A stretch of DNA of 64,000 nucleotides from Scilla litardierei (GCA_030789695.1 CM061140.1:173810319-173874318); one strand, 5' to 3'. Shown: positions 11,862 through 22,984, numbered from the stretch's first letter. Notes: generated by a model not told the origin, from the sequence alone. Program-made: numbers and translations.

Positions 11862-13156
11862 ATAAAAAAAAAAATTAAAACCCAACAACTTATCTGGGCT
11901 GCAGCCCGGGTAAGCCCAAGTTTACATCCGCCCTTGAGCGAATCGAATGTCGAATCCATATAGGGTTCATCTATACTTAGAGTTTTGGTTGTTTAGAAGA
12001 TGTACATCTATTCTATAAAAAAATTTCAAAAAAAAAAATGAGCATGTGTTTCTTTATGTTGCCAGCGCGAAAATTTCCTGCACAGACAACACATAACTAG
12101 TATCATCTTTACACTAGTTAAAACTATTATGCATCCTTCTCCAAACAAATCAGCTTCAGCTGGCGTAAACATATCAAACAGAAGATAACCATCGAAAAAG
12201 GCCTTGGTGCTGCCGAGAAACTTATTTTCTTGAAAACTCCGCAAAAGCGAGAAACTTCTTCAAACTTATGAGCTACTACTTTGCATTTAAAAAAATTAAC
12301 GTGTCCCGTCAATGCCCGATGAATTTAGTTCATCCGTAGGAGTGATCCATTTGAAAGTGATGTGTGATCGTATGCGTTAGCATAGCTAAATTTCATGTTT
12401 ACAACGATTTAGTTTGGTACTCGGTTAATATCATGGTAGGCGATTTGACAACATACAGACGACTTTTTGTGCACCGTCAACTAGAAAACCTCTCTTTGAT
12501 CATCTTTTCAATGACCATGAACCATTCACTTTGATCTACACATGTAAAATATCAACACCCAAAAATCAAATGAAACATGTGATGGGTGATCACATCTTTC
12601 AAAAACGTTATGCTATCATAAAACCATTGAATTCCTAATGATGCATCGGGTTGAGTGGGTTTTGTTGCATCCGAGTTTTAACATGTATATATATCAAGGT
12701 GAGCGGGTTCCATTATTGGAAAAACATATAAATGATTGGGGTTTCTTTGCCAACAATTCCAATTTTAACATCTGCTTTCTTCTTCTTTATGCTTCCATGA
12801 GCCAGCCATGAGAGGTACTGGCTCCTTATTCCAATTTACCCCGTTTTACGATTATTTTCCGGTACCCAGAATAAAATTTATTTTTGCAAAAGGTATAAAT
12901 TGATGTGACTCCCGAAAATGATACAATATACTAACGCTTGGTATCATCGCTCTAATACTACCGCCGGATACCAACATTTGGTATTACTCCCTTCTTTTTC
13001 GTGATGTCAAAGGAAGAGAATTGCTAGTAAGGCATCATCAAAATAAAAAAAGGAAGCATCAATTCAGGGGAGTATGCTACAATCCTTGAAAGTGTATGTT
13101 TAGATTTGGTTGATTTTTTTATGCATATATATATTTCATTATCAAAAGGGAGAGAT
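11862..13156. other. Intergenic DNA with end of a copia element at right
   Basis: No gene recognised. Two overlapping - strand frames near 12030-12310 look mildly protein-like but are broken and unassigned. The last 13 bases (13144-13156, AAAAGGGAGAGAT) form a polypurine tract directly before the LTR at 13157, so some DNA just upstream is probably the remnant interior of that copia element. Confidence 0.4.
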
Positions 13157-13524
13157 TGTTTTGTGATTTGAGTGCCCTTATATGAGTTTTGATGATGATC
13201 AAATGTTATGCTTGAAGGAATGTGTTTTGTGCAGCTGTTAGGAAATCATTAGGAAGTAAAGAACAAAGTGTCAAGGCAACACGAATGAATGACGACATTT
13301 ATGACAAAAGATATGGATCAAAAGACTATATCAATCAAGTTCTATGATTGTGAATTATATTACTTGATATAATTTTGTTTCTTTCTTATCATAAATTGTT
13401 AAAAGTCTTGAAGATACACCGACACAATATGAAACCTTAGGATAAAGGACTTAGATTTATCTTGGACTCAATCCTTAGCAACGCCCTAGGTTTCCTACTT
13501 AAAACTGTGTGTTTATAGATTACT

Positions 13525-13805
13525 AGTCGACCGATATATGTTTCTATTCGACTAGTGTATCGGAGTTTCATTACCTAGTTTCTCAGCCATTAGTTGACCA
13601 ACAACATCTATTAGTTAACTAATAGAAGACAGAAACACAAACTACTTTTCCAGAGCTTAGTTTAGTCGACTAACAGAAGATATTAGTCGACCAATAAAGT
13701 TCATTAGTCGACTAACAGACTTCACCAGTCGACTAACAATGTTAACCAGACCAGCCTTTATGCGAACCATTAGTCGACCAATAGGGCTTTTTAGTCGACT
13801 AATCA
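13525..13805. repeat. Array of TTAGTCGACTAA palindromes in LTR
   Basis: About ten interspersed, imperfect copies of a 12-bp palindrome (variants TTAGTCGACCAA, TTAGTTAACTAA, CCAGTCGACTAA) within 280 bp, ending about 90 bp before the LTR TATA box. This is a candidate binding-site cluster for a dimeric protein. Confidence 0.8.
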
Positions 13806-14339
13806 AGTTGCCGTTGGTTGGTTGTGTTGATCTTCATAAACTAGCCTTTAGAAGGGGTATTTTAGTAAACTCTTTTCATGGAATTTTTCCTCTATAAATA
13901 GGGACTATTTCTTAGTTATTTAGAGAAGAAAACAAGAAAATAAAAATACACTTTGATCTTCTACATCCTCTTTGAGCCAAAAGCCCTAATTTCTATTTTT
14001 TAAAAAAGCTCAAATCTTATAGAATAGAAATCCTCTCCATAGCCACATTTGTATTCACACGCTCACAATCTCAACAATAGAGAAGAATAGTAAGCCTTTT
14101 CATTTCAAGCTTTGGTCCAGTGTTTTGAGGTGTTTGGTGCTTTTGGTGCGAGAGTGTTATTTTTCAATCTCAGTGTGTTGAGGTTAGGGTGCATAATTAG
14201 CAAGGGTGTTTACCAAGTTGCGGTGGGTCTTTCTCTTGCGGTTTGTAAGAGGTGATAGTGAAAAATCTCAAGCGGTGAGATTCGGGGACTGGAATAGGTC
14301 AACGAGACTGATCCAAGATAAATCTATAGTGCTTGCGCT

Positions 14340-15099
14340 TAGGGCTGTTGACGAACGAGCTTGAACGAGCTTGAACATGGAGCATGGTTTTGTTCATGAA
14401 CAAAATCCATGTTCAAGCTCTGTTCGTTTACTAACCGAGCTCTAAAAACATGTTCAAGCTTGTTCGTTAAGCTTACCGAACGAACGTAAATGAACGTAAA
14501 CGAACATTTACCGAGCTTGTTCACGAGTAGTTAATCGAACGTTCTGTACGTTAATAAGACTTATCGAGCTTGTTCGTGAACATGTTCAGGAACATGTTCG
14601 TGAACACAAATCAATCTTGTTCATGAACATATTTTCAAACAAACAAACGAATGTTAATTTTTTAATCAGGAATAATAATATTTAAACATTATTGCCAATG
14701 ACTAAGTCAATTAAATAAAAGGATTAATTATTTGCAAGACAAAAATAAACAAATCCAGCATAATAGCTCCATATATACCATTACAAGCATCTATTCCAAG
14801 CATAATAAAAAAATATAGTATTTTTCTAAATGTACTATTTTCGGTACATGTTCGTTCACGAACACTTAACGAGCTTGTTCATGAACATCACTTAACGAGC
14901 TTGTTCACGAACACTTAACGAGCTTGTTCATGAACATAAATGAACGAACACGGTTATGTTCAAGCTCTGTTCGTTTACTAACCGAGCTCTAAAAATCTGT
15001 TCAAGCTTGTTCATTAAGCTTCCTAAACGAACGTAAACGAACATGTACCGAGCTTGTTCACGAGTAGTTCGTCGAACGTTCTGTTCGTCAACAGCCCTA
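14340..15099. mobile_element. Non-autonomous hAT element, 760 bp
   Basis: Perfect 17-bp terminal inverted repeats TAGGGCTGTTGACGAAC and an exact 8-bp target duplication CTTGCGCT (14332-14339 and 15100-15107). It carries no transposase. The arms consist of reiterated CGAGCTTGTTCG / GTTCATGAAC words. A block of about 140 bp near the left end (about 14406-14550) is repeated in the same orientation at the right end (about 14957-15099). It sits inside the copia LTR and is therefore younger than that LTR. Confidence 0.95.
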
Positions 15100-15224
15100 C
15101 TTGCGCTTGCATTTATCTTATTTGGCTGCCCTTACATTATTCACATTGTGATCACTCCTATTATTTATTCCGCTATAAATTTTGTTGCGTATTTGGTTGA
15201 TGAATAGATTCAAACCCATCCACA

Positions 15225-18012
15225 GGATCCAAGTTTTGAAAGCATATGCGCCCAAATTTACCCTGAAGAACATCATAATTGCCTCTAATGAATGTCTTTA
15301 CAGTGTGCACGCCATGTGTTTGGTATAATGCCACAACACTGTGCTTGACATGTGAAAAAGACAGGGCCTTTCCTTCCCTTCACATGAAAGAAGCGAGAGG
15401 CGGTTGAATTTTGGGTGGAAGCCATTAAAGATTTGGAGTGGCTGCAACCAAGAAAGGCATCGCTTTGCCCCAGCAGAAGAAATAAGTTCGCCTTGAGAAT
15501 TGGTGCACCCGTCATCTGCACGCAGAGACATTGCTGCAATATTTTTCAGTGCCCTATTGCCATTAGGGGATGAATGAATGATGGAGATGAGCTGTCAAAG
15601 GGGTCCATTTAGAGTTGGCCAGCAGCAAGCGAACCAGAGAGAGATGTTGTGTCTTTTAAGCAAAGGAAATCTCATTTATCAAACCCTTTAGATTAGACAC
15701 TGCAATTTTGCTGGCTGTGGATAAATGCTAGCTGATGGAATATATTAGGTAAATTTAGCCAAGTGAATTTGCCAGCTAGACTTCACATGGGTCATGGAAA
15801 CACGATGACTTTTAAGAGGTTACCCATTCTAGTCCTGTTCTCGAATCCGAACGCTTAACTTCGAAGTTTTCATGAAACAGAAGAAGCTGTGGAGCCCGTA
15901 AAAGTTGGTCTCGATGATTAAAGCCTCGACAAAATCAGAAACACCAAGAGTATGACCCAAATTCGGTGTTGGGGCCCAGGTCAAAGTTAGGCCCATTACT
16001 TGTTGGGCCTACATGTTCCTGAACCACTGGCCCAGAATCAGATGGTCAATTAATTTTAGCTCAAATTGCTCGCACAGTGATACGGCCACATCAAATACTG
16101 AGCCTGAATGAACCATTTTGGGACCGCTTTTGGCACTAGATGAGGCCCTTGTAGAATACAAAAGAAACGAACGAGGGTTGATTGGAAGCCCCAAAATAAA
16201 AAGGATAATACGAGTTTGAGGAGGGTCGATTGGGGTTGCGTCACTTGCTTGAGTTGGCTAAGGAAATTTTTTCTGAATCTAGCTGATCATCATATTGATA
16301 TATGTATACATATGCATATACATATACATGTGTATACAAATACAGAATAATTTAAATATGCTATTAACGTCGGAAATTTTCCGCCTTTGACGCACATCAA
16401 CACCATATTTTTTTCTTTGATTTTTTTTTAAAGATTTTGTTTCACACATCACATATGATCATCAGCATACCAAAAATTAATTGAATCTAAAGCTATTTAA
16501 CAGTCAATCCGATTGGTACAAATCAACGGTGTCAGAACAATAGTACTTTTTGTAACGTGCCGATGAAGAGTCAAATCCTCCTAAGGTTCACATATATGTA
16601 GTGTTGACGGGTAAATCTGTCAACAATGAGTAGGGCGCTGACGAGGACACTTCCGATGACGTGGCACTCTGTCAGCCGATCAGTGTGACCCGAGGAAGGA
16701 TGGTCCCGGGTTAGTGAGAGTTAGGTCCAAGTTGTTTGGTTGAAACCCGACCTAACTCCGAGCTATCTTTGTAGGCCTGCAACACATGAAAATCGTCAGG
16801 GTGTCGGATTTGGGTTCCAACCCAAAGCCACTTCGATGCTTAAGTCAGTGGATGACTAAGAAGAGGCTCGGTATAACTATGTCCGACATATTGGGAGGTC
16901 GTGCTCTAGTTCTCGGACCGAGCTATGGAGAAGAATATAGAATTTGGTGGAATAGATATTGAGTACTAGACTGCCTTAGTGTAGGATCTCGGAGATATCT
17001 CTCTTTTCCCGTTGCATGCAGGAGCTCTTATAGGTATGCTCTTGTCTTGTAACGTCCGGGCCGACAATGATGCTTTATTGTTGACATTGATTAGGAGTCA
17101 TTGGTTGGAGTAACGGTCGACATGAATATCGATGTAATTGTCGTACAGAGTAACAGTTGTCATGAATGTCGCTATAATTGTTGTTATGTGTAAGGTTTTG
17201 TGATTTTAGAATGTGCACAACAATTTAGAGAAAAACAATGGAAAAAAAACTTTACATAAAGCCAAACTGGAACAGTCCGGTACACTTCACGTTTGCCACC
17301 CCCTAGTTTTGAGTGCTTATCGTGCGCACTGGAATCCCTACACAGCCATAGTGATTTGTTTACCGCACCACCTCATCATCCCCTTCCCTTGTGAAATTAC
17401 CGGAACTTGTCCCTCTCTCTATTTCGCCATCTAAGCTCTTCTTTGTTCCTTTCTCTTGCCTGTGCCATTTGATTCCAATGTTGGCATATTGCGTTTCTCT
17501 CCACCACGCATCAATCAATTGTTGAGTGGAATAAAATTCTCTACACTTTGGCAAAAATTTGCTAATTGCTAAATTAACCGAATATTCTAGAATGGACTAA
17601 ATTCAATTCATCTCGACAACTTTAATGTAATTTTAAAGCTTTGTTGCATGTTATGGAATGATGCTGATTACTCCAAAACTTTGAATACGAATGCCAAAAT
17701 AGAGTCAGGGGCAAACACAGTGTACATTATATATATTACATGATGTAATAATAAAAAAGAGAATAAATTACATCCTTCCTAAGGTAGGTTTCTTGGTTGC
17801 CTTGGACCGGTTGGCTTGGGATTATATGCATTTAGCTTGGTATACCACGAGTAAACAAAAAGAGAATAATGTGCATCATGTGATAATAGAGACTTAGTCT
17901 CATATACCAAGACACAAAAAAGTGTCGGTACAACAAGTACAAGCTCATGTGGCGCTTGTACATCCTCCCTTTTGTGTCTTGTTATATGAAACTACGCGCT
18001 CGTTGTCATTTA
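15225..18012. other. Intergenic DNA; possible old LTR fragment near 16605-17060
   Basis: No gene recognised. The stretch 16605-17060 is GC-richer and contains CGATGCTTAAGTCAGTGG, a phrase that resembles LTRs of some plant Ty3/gypsy lineages, but I see no partner copy or ends. At 16300-16350 there is a short ATAC/ATGT-rich simple repeat. Overlapping - strand frames at 15285-15540 and 16009-16244 are unassigned. Confidence 0.35.
17889..17993. repeat. Small fold-back sequence related to the 52-kb palindromes
   Basis: A left arm with CTCATATACCAAGACACAAAA pairs with a right arm reading TTTTGTGTCTTGTTATATGA. The loop contains ACAAGTACAAGCTCATGTGG followed by GCTTGTAC, nearly the same as the centre of the fold-back elements at 51917-52260. 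It looks like an older or truncated relative. Confidence 0.55.
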
Positions 18013-18603
18013 GAGCAACTTCAACCGGCCTTCATTTCTTCAAAATGAAGGAAATGAAGGCCGGTTTTGCTCCAACCGGGCTTCAAAATGAAGCCAAAGG
18101 GGCACTATTCACCTCTTCATTTGAGAAGTTGTTTGGATAATTACAACTTTGCCACCCTATTTAATTAAGTATGGTTAGTTAAATGTTTAATATCTTTTAA
18201 ACCACATAACCAAATTTAATAATTTTAGTACCGTTGGAAAGATCGCGATGATACCTATAATATGAGACCAATATTGAATATTTTTAAACCACATAACGTG
18301 ATGGTGCTTTGATAATGGCAAATCGTGCTTGAGGGGCTTCAAATGCTCGCTCAACATCTTTTCGACATGATTGTCACAATTTTATATCATTTAAAAATTT
18401 CTTTTATAAAGAAATAATTAAATAGATTAACCAATTTTCAAAAGAAATATTTTATCATTATGTAAAGGTAACTAAATATGAAATAACATGAAAAGTTAGA
18501 TTTGAAGGAGGAGGGTTGGAGTTGCAAATCCTTCAAAATGGAATCTTTAAAGGCATATTCCATTTTGAAGGAGCTTTTTTGAAGAATGGGATTGGAGATG
18601 CTC
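18013..18603. mobile_element. PIF/Harbinger (Tourist-like) MITE, 591 bp
   Basis: Ends read GAGCAACTTCAACC on the left and, inverted from the right, GAGCATCTCCAATCC, a terminus typical of Tourist-type MITEs. It is flanked by TTA on both sides (18010-18012 and 18604-18606), the PIF/Harbinger target duplication. Both subterminal regions repeat CTTCAAAATG(A/G)A words. No transposase. Confidence 0.8.
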
Positions 18604-19090
18604 TTAATACGCATTATTCTCAACCAAAAATCAAATTTAAGGACAGTAACATCTGATCAGATTTACGACGAGGGCAAAACGTGAAAATTGAAAGTAAAAA
18701 AAAAGGAATAAGCCCCGGGTGAATTCTAGAAAGTAATTATGCTTCATTGGTCAAAATCAACAATATATGGGGTGAGATTACAAGATTCAAACCAATAAAT
18801 TTTGTTCTCTTCCAAACCAAGCAAAATTAGGTGAGAAAGCCAAGGGGCTAAATCCATCCTCAGTCTTCTCGTTTTCCTAAATAAAAAGATGAAAAAAAAT
18901 TGCAAAATTAAAAGGAGGAGGAATCCCCTTGTATTTCTCCAATGGATGCACGCACCCCCCGTTCTCTTGATTTATTTAGCGAATCCCCAACCATATATTT
19001 ACATAAACAAAATTAAATCATAATCCCCCCCATTAATTTTAAACTTGGAAATGGTTGGCAACGAGCAAAGTCTCTCTCTCTCTCTCTCAT
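18604..19090. other. Upstream region of the RING ligase gene
   Basis: AT-rich upstream sequence ending in an 18-bp pure CT run (19072-19089). Such CT/GA stretches are common near transcription starts of plant genes. I cannot place the TATA box or start site with confidence. Confidence 0.45.
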
Positions 19091-19406
19091 CGTGAATATC
19101 TGTGAGCCGTCGTGTTTGGACTCATTCGTTCTGTTTCGAGCGCTTCTCTCTCTCGTTTTTTGCTGCTATCCTTCTGAGAGAAAACTCTCCCCTTTATTCT
19201 TCTCCCCTCTCTCTCTATCTCCCTCCGTGAAAGAATCCGCTCTCTTTCTTTATGGCTGTTCAGGCTCAACACCCATCAACCGTTCTTCTCTTCAATCGGT
19301 ACTCCTCTCGCGCGCTCTCTCTCGTGTGTCGCTCTAACTCTTCATATTTCTAATGGTGGGTGTTTGATTTGATTTGGTCAGAAACGAGCAGCAGGAGAGA
19401 AGGGAG
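19091..19406 (+). promoter_or_regulatory. CT-rich 5' leader with possible leader intron
   Basis: Very CT-rich sequence just upstream of the ATG, as in many plant leaders. A possible leader intron has its donor at 19299 (CG|GTACTC) and its acceptor ending at 19381 (TTTGGTCAG), 26 bases before the ATG. Small upstream open frames overlap this part if it is not spliced. A full-length cDNA would settle it. Confidence 0.45.
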
Positions 19407-20531
19407 ATGGACTACTCTCAGGCCCATCAGCCACCTGGGTTCCTCCTCGATCAGCCCCCCCTCTTCTTCGCCAATGGCGGTGAGTTCTTCATGATCATGG
19501 GGTTCTTGATTTCTTGCTCCGATTATGGTTTCTGGGGATTCTCTCTCTTAACGGGGTTTTTTTTCTTTTGCTGATTGGTTGCAGTGAATGGTGGGAATCA
19601 GAGAAAGAGAGGAAGAGAGTCATCCGCCTCTGCTTCTGGGTTTCAAATGTTGCCGACTCCTCAGATGAATCTATTCTCTTCCTCGGTTCAGTCTCCTGCT
19701 CTCGTTAGCCTCGCTCAACTGCAGCAGACGCAAAGCAATCATCATCATCCGCATCCTTCATTAGTCTCCACTGGCCTTCGATTGTCCTTTGAAGACAACA
19801 ACAACAACAACAACCAAACCCAAAATCAACGGCAGTGCCAATTCATTCAACAGGACATCGCCTCTCTAATCGACAGCCAGAAGGACGAATTCGAGCAGTA
19901 TCTCGTCGCGCAGGTAACCAAAAATTTCCCCTTCTAAATCTTCATATCGTTTGCGGTTTTTTCTTTCGGTTTCTCAAGTGAAGCGGGGGTCGAGCAGGGT
20001 GAGCAGCTGAGGCGCACGTTAGCGGACAGAAGACAGAAACACTACCGTGCGCTGCTCGCCGTAGCCGAGGAGTCGGCCTCCCGTCGGCTGAGGGATAAGG
20101 GCATGGAGCTGGAGCGGGCGGTTCGGAAGACCGCCGAGCTCGAAGACCGGATCGCCCGCCTGCGGACCGAGTCGCTGACGTGGCAGGCGAAGGCCATGGC
20201 GGACCAGGCGACGGCCGCCTCCCTCCACGCCCAGATCCAGCAGGCGCAGATGGCGGAGGAGGCGGCGAAGGCGGCAGGCAAGAAACCGGACGAGTGCGGC
20301 GAGTCAGCGGCGGAGGACGCCGAGTCGGCACACGTGGACCCGGAGCGGGTCGAGTACCCGAGGAGGGCGTGCCGGGCGTGCCGCGCTTCGGCCGTTTCGG
20401 TCGTGCTGCTACCGTGCCGGCACCTGTGCCTTTGCTCCGCGTGCGACGCTGCCGTCGGGGACTCTGACGCCGCTTGCTGCCCCGTCTGCCACGCTGTCAG
20501 GACTGGCAGTGTTCAAGTGTTCCTTTCTTGA
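19407..20531 (+). CDS. BOI/BRG-type RING E3 ubiquitin ligase (3 coding exons)
   Basis: Predicted cytosolic or nuclear RING E3 ubiquitin ligase of the plant BOI / BOI-related (BRG, SBP1-like) family, whose members restrain cell death and act in pathogen, stress and gibberellin responses. Coding exons are 19407-19479, 19585-19913 and 19998-20531, all with GT-AG introns and an open frame of 311 aa, the usual family length. Residues 25-40 hold the conserved NQRKRGRE basic patch. About 110-235 is a predicted coiled coil containing the family SLTWQ word (W196). The C-terminal RING has ligands C259, C262, C274, H276, C280, C283, C295 and C298, and the protein ends VQVFLS, as is typical. The ATG chosen begins MDYSQAHQ and is the only start compatible with exon 1. 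Exon 3 is strongly GC-rich whereas exons 1-2 are not. All key residues are present, so it is probably functional. Its substrate is unknown. Confidence 0.93.
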
Positions 20532-21270
20532 TAGGCTCGACTCCCCTCACCGCGCCTTTTCCTTCCAAAATAAAACCCAAAAATAATAATAATTCAGAAA
20601 ACCACCAAAGAAAAGTCGGGAACTCACTCTCTCCTACTGTTCAGCTGTTTTGTTTTTCAAAAAAGAAAAAAAAATGCAATTTATATATCATATCTTAATT
20701 CTTTTTTACTTGAGAGGTAAAGCTCACTTGTAGCAATGTAAACCTTTTTCTTTTTACTTTTTATTATGTTTTTTAAAGTTTTAACGCTGCAGCATGCTTC
20801 TCGCCTTTTTCCCCTTTGTTTTTAAATTTTTTATTTTCAGCGTTTGGAACTACGTGCGGGTGCGGTTAAGTGAACGAGCACCACTGAGAAGCGTGCCAAA
20901 CGTGCCACGACAGCAAGTCGCACGGGGCGGGCGCAGGGGGGAGCTGTAGCGGTGCCACGACGGTGAGATACATGTGCACCGTAACCTAAAATACATTGCT
21001 CGCGGTACCGTGCTTCGCGGCTGTTGCTTAGAGTGGGATGAGGACAAATCTTGATCGCTGCGATTGGCGCAGCTCATTCCCAGGGCACGGTCTCAGTCTG
21101 TTGTCCCGCGAGGCAGTGCACCGTACGGTGGGGTGCGGGTATTAATTGCGCGCCATGTTCGCACTTGCTGTGGTTTGGTTGATTCATCCGAGAGAGGACC
21201 TTTATCTTATATTTATGAACCGGCCGACTCAGAAGATGCCGGGTCATTTGACCGGAGATGAAAATAAAGA
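20532..21270. other. 3' flank of RING gene, then GC-rich spacer
   Basis: AATAAA at 20569-20574 and T-rich DNA to about 20830 are compatible with the 3' UTR and polyadenylation of the gene. From about 20845 to 21250 the sequence is GC-rich with words such as CGTGCCA and GCACGG. I see no conserved protein in it. Confidence 0.4.
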
Positions 21271-21771
21271 ATGGGAATTGCTAGGTGCACGACCGTTTTT
21301 ACTCCGTGCACACCTGCTTATTTACAAGTTGGCCATTACTACTGTGCATAGCCTACTTAGAAGTTTGCCATTATGCCCCCTCCTCCCATCTCCCCCTTTC
21401 GTTGCCGCGGCTGGGGATGTTGGAGGAGGGCTGGGGAAGGTGATGGGGTCTGGGAGGTTGGATGGGGCAACAGAGGTGGCAGATGAGTGCTGTGGATGTC
21501 AGAGGAGGCGGCGGTAGAAGGGGGCGATGTTAGGAAGGTCGGAGAAGGGGGCAGGGCTGGGGATGTCGGAGGAGGGGGAGCGGGAGCTGGGGATGTCGCG
21601 AGAGAGGGCGGCATAGGATGCGGCCGCCGTTTGATCATTTTATTCACGCATGTATCCAGTGACATTTTTGAAAATTTGTCTTGGTTGTGCATGATGAGCA
21701 ATTCCAGTGGCAAACTTATAAATTAGCGGTCAACGACGAGTAAAACTGTAGGTGCACGTAGCAATTCCCAT
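21271..21771. mobile_element. Short long-TIR element (MULE-like), about 500 bp
   Basis: Left end ATGGGAATTGCTAGGTGCAC and right end, inverted, ATGGGAATTGCTACGTGCAC. The inverted similarity continues inward through a GTTTT(T)ACTC word and a TTTA(C/T)AAGTT(G/T)GCCA word over about 90 bp. The interior (21400-21610) is a G-rich purine tract, like the larger relative at 10439-11861. No 9-bp target duplication could be recognised, so the superfamily is inferred from the long repeats. Confidence 0.65.
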
Positions 21772-22161
21772 GGGAGGAGGGGGGATAAGGAGAATATTAC
21801 TAGAAATTTGGCTAAATTTTCGCAAAAGTGCCCATCTTTCACGTGTATTAAAGGATTTGATGATAGTTTTGTCGGAAACCGTGAAACTAGAGTTAGTTTG
21901 GTGAAAATTAGCCATGAAATTTTGAATGACGAAGAAAAATCAAGAATTTCAGAGGAGGATAAAGTTGCAAGAAAAATTCTGGAGGATAATATAAAGACGA
22001 ATAAATAAAGTTTCAAAAATTGGAATGGGACCTTAATGTAGAAGTATCTTTAAGATTCGCCTAGGATGAGAATCTTAAAGCATGATATGAAACTCAATAA
22101 CTCAAAAGGAGCAAAAGGAGCACACAAACAATGATATTAAGAAATTTCATATGTTCGCATA
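21772..22161. other. Intergenic DNA, nothing recognised
   Basis: The + strand is open for 66 codons (21808-22008, charged, helical in composition) and the - strand also stays open. Neither matches a family I know. Confidence 0.3.
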
Positions 22162-22200
22162 CTAGAAATTATCCGTGCACTTAGATGCACGGAGTTAAAA
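22162..22200 (-). mobile_element. Possible Helitron 3' end
   Basis: On the - strand a hairpin CCGTGCA-TCTAAG-TGCACGG is followed by ATAATTT and then CTAG, immediately before T. This is the hairpin-plus-CTRR terminus of Helitrons. The body would extend to higher coordinates; its 5' TC end was not located. Confidence 0.5.
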
Positions 22201-22498
22201 TAACACCTCACGAACATAACACAATGCACGCGCGCAACCGAAAAGAAGCGAGAATTGTGGCTTTATGCCGATAGCGTCGGGGGTAAAATTGGAGCAAGCA
22301 CGTAAATAAGAAGATTAAAATGTCTAAAATGCAAAAACCCATGGCCAATCATGCAAATAAATGAGATGTTGGGGGGGGGGCATGTTTTTGAGATTGGGAG
22401 GACCCCCACGGGGATGTGACTGTGCCAGATAGGGCACGGTCGTGAAGAATCTCCCTATGTTGTAATATAGATATTCATAGTTAGAAACCACTTACAAG

Positions 22499-22976
22499 TA
22501 GGGGTGGCAAAATTGACCCGACCCGACCCGACCCGAACCGAACCCGGCCTCTTGGGTCGGGTATGGGTAGGGGCCAATCCGGGTCGGGTCGAATTCGGGT
22601 CAACCCGACCGACCCGGATAAAAATCCGGGTCGGGTACGGGTTTGACCCCTCGACCCGGTTGACCCGAATTCGACCCGTATTTTCACTCTTTTCATCCCA
22701 ACCCGACCCGGACCCGACCCGAACCCGACCCGAACCCGACCTTTTTTGAAAAATAATCACTATTTCACACCAAACCCGACCCGAACCCGACCCGAACCCG
22801 ACCCGTAAGACAAACCGGGTCGGGTACGGGTCACCCGGGTTACGACCGGGTCGGGTTCGGGTATCCGAACCCTGACCCGAATTTAATTCGGGTCGGGTTC
22901 GGGTTTACCCTTATTCGGGTCGGGTCAAACCTGACCCGACCCGAACCCGACCCGACCCGACCGTTTGCCACCCCTA
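22499..22976. mobile_element. Non-autonomous hAT element with CCCGA arrays, 478 bp
   Basis: Ends TAGGGGTGGCAAA and, inverted, TAGGGGTGGCAAAC, with an exact 8-bp target duplication CTTACAAG (22491-22498 and 22977-22984). Almost the whole element consists of ACCCG(A) and its complement CGGGT, arranged in opposing blocks. It has no coding capacity, and the arginine-rich open frames across it are artefacts of the repeat. Confidence 0.95.
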
Positions 22977-22984
22977 CTTACAAG

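Larger units (their letters stand above)
13157..15224 (+). repeat. SIRE-like Ty1/copia 3' LTR, split by a hAT MITE
   Basis: Starts TGTTTTGTG after a polypurine tract and ends ATCCACA. Removing the MITE and one target copy leaves about 1.3 kb, close to the 1.36-kb LTRs of the copia element at 38855. A good TATA box, CTATAAATAG, lies at about 13892-13901. Upstream of it, about ten imperfect copies of TTAGTCGACTAA are spread over 13525-13805. Similar TCGAC-core palindromes lie upstream of the TATA box in the 38855/48072 LTRs. No internal coding region remains, so this is a truncated element. Confidence 0.65.

Noticed and set aside
15285..15540. Two overlapping - strand frames (84 and 77 codons), possible gene fragment
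   Set aside because: No recognised motif, both frames equally plausible, and no splice sites that extend them.
20019..20467. Open frames antisense to and overlapping exon 3 of the RING gene
   Set aside because: High GC removes stop codons in all frames; only the + frame carries the RING motif and valid splice sites.
22504..22760. Arginine-rich open frames on both strands
   Set aside because: They result from the CCCGA repeats of a hAT MITE; periodic repeats remove stop codons in several frames.
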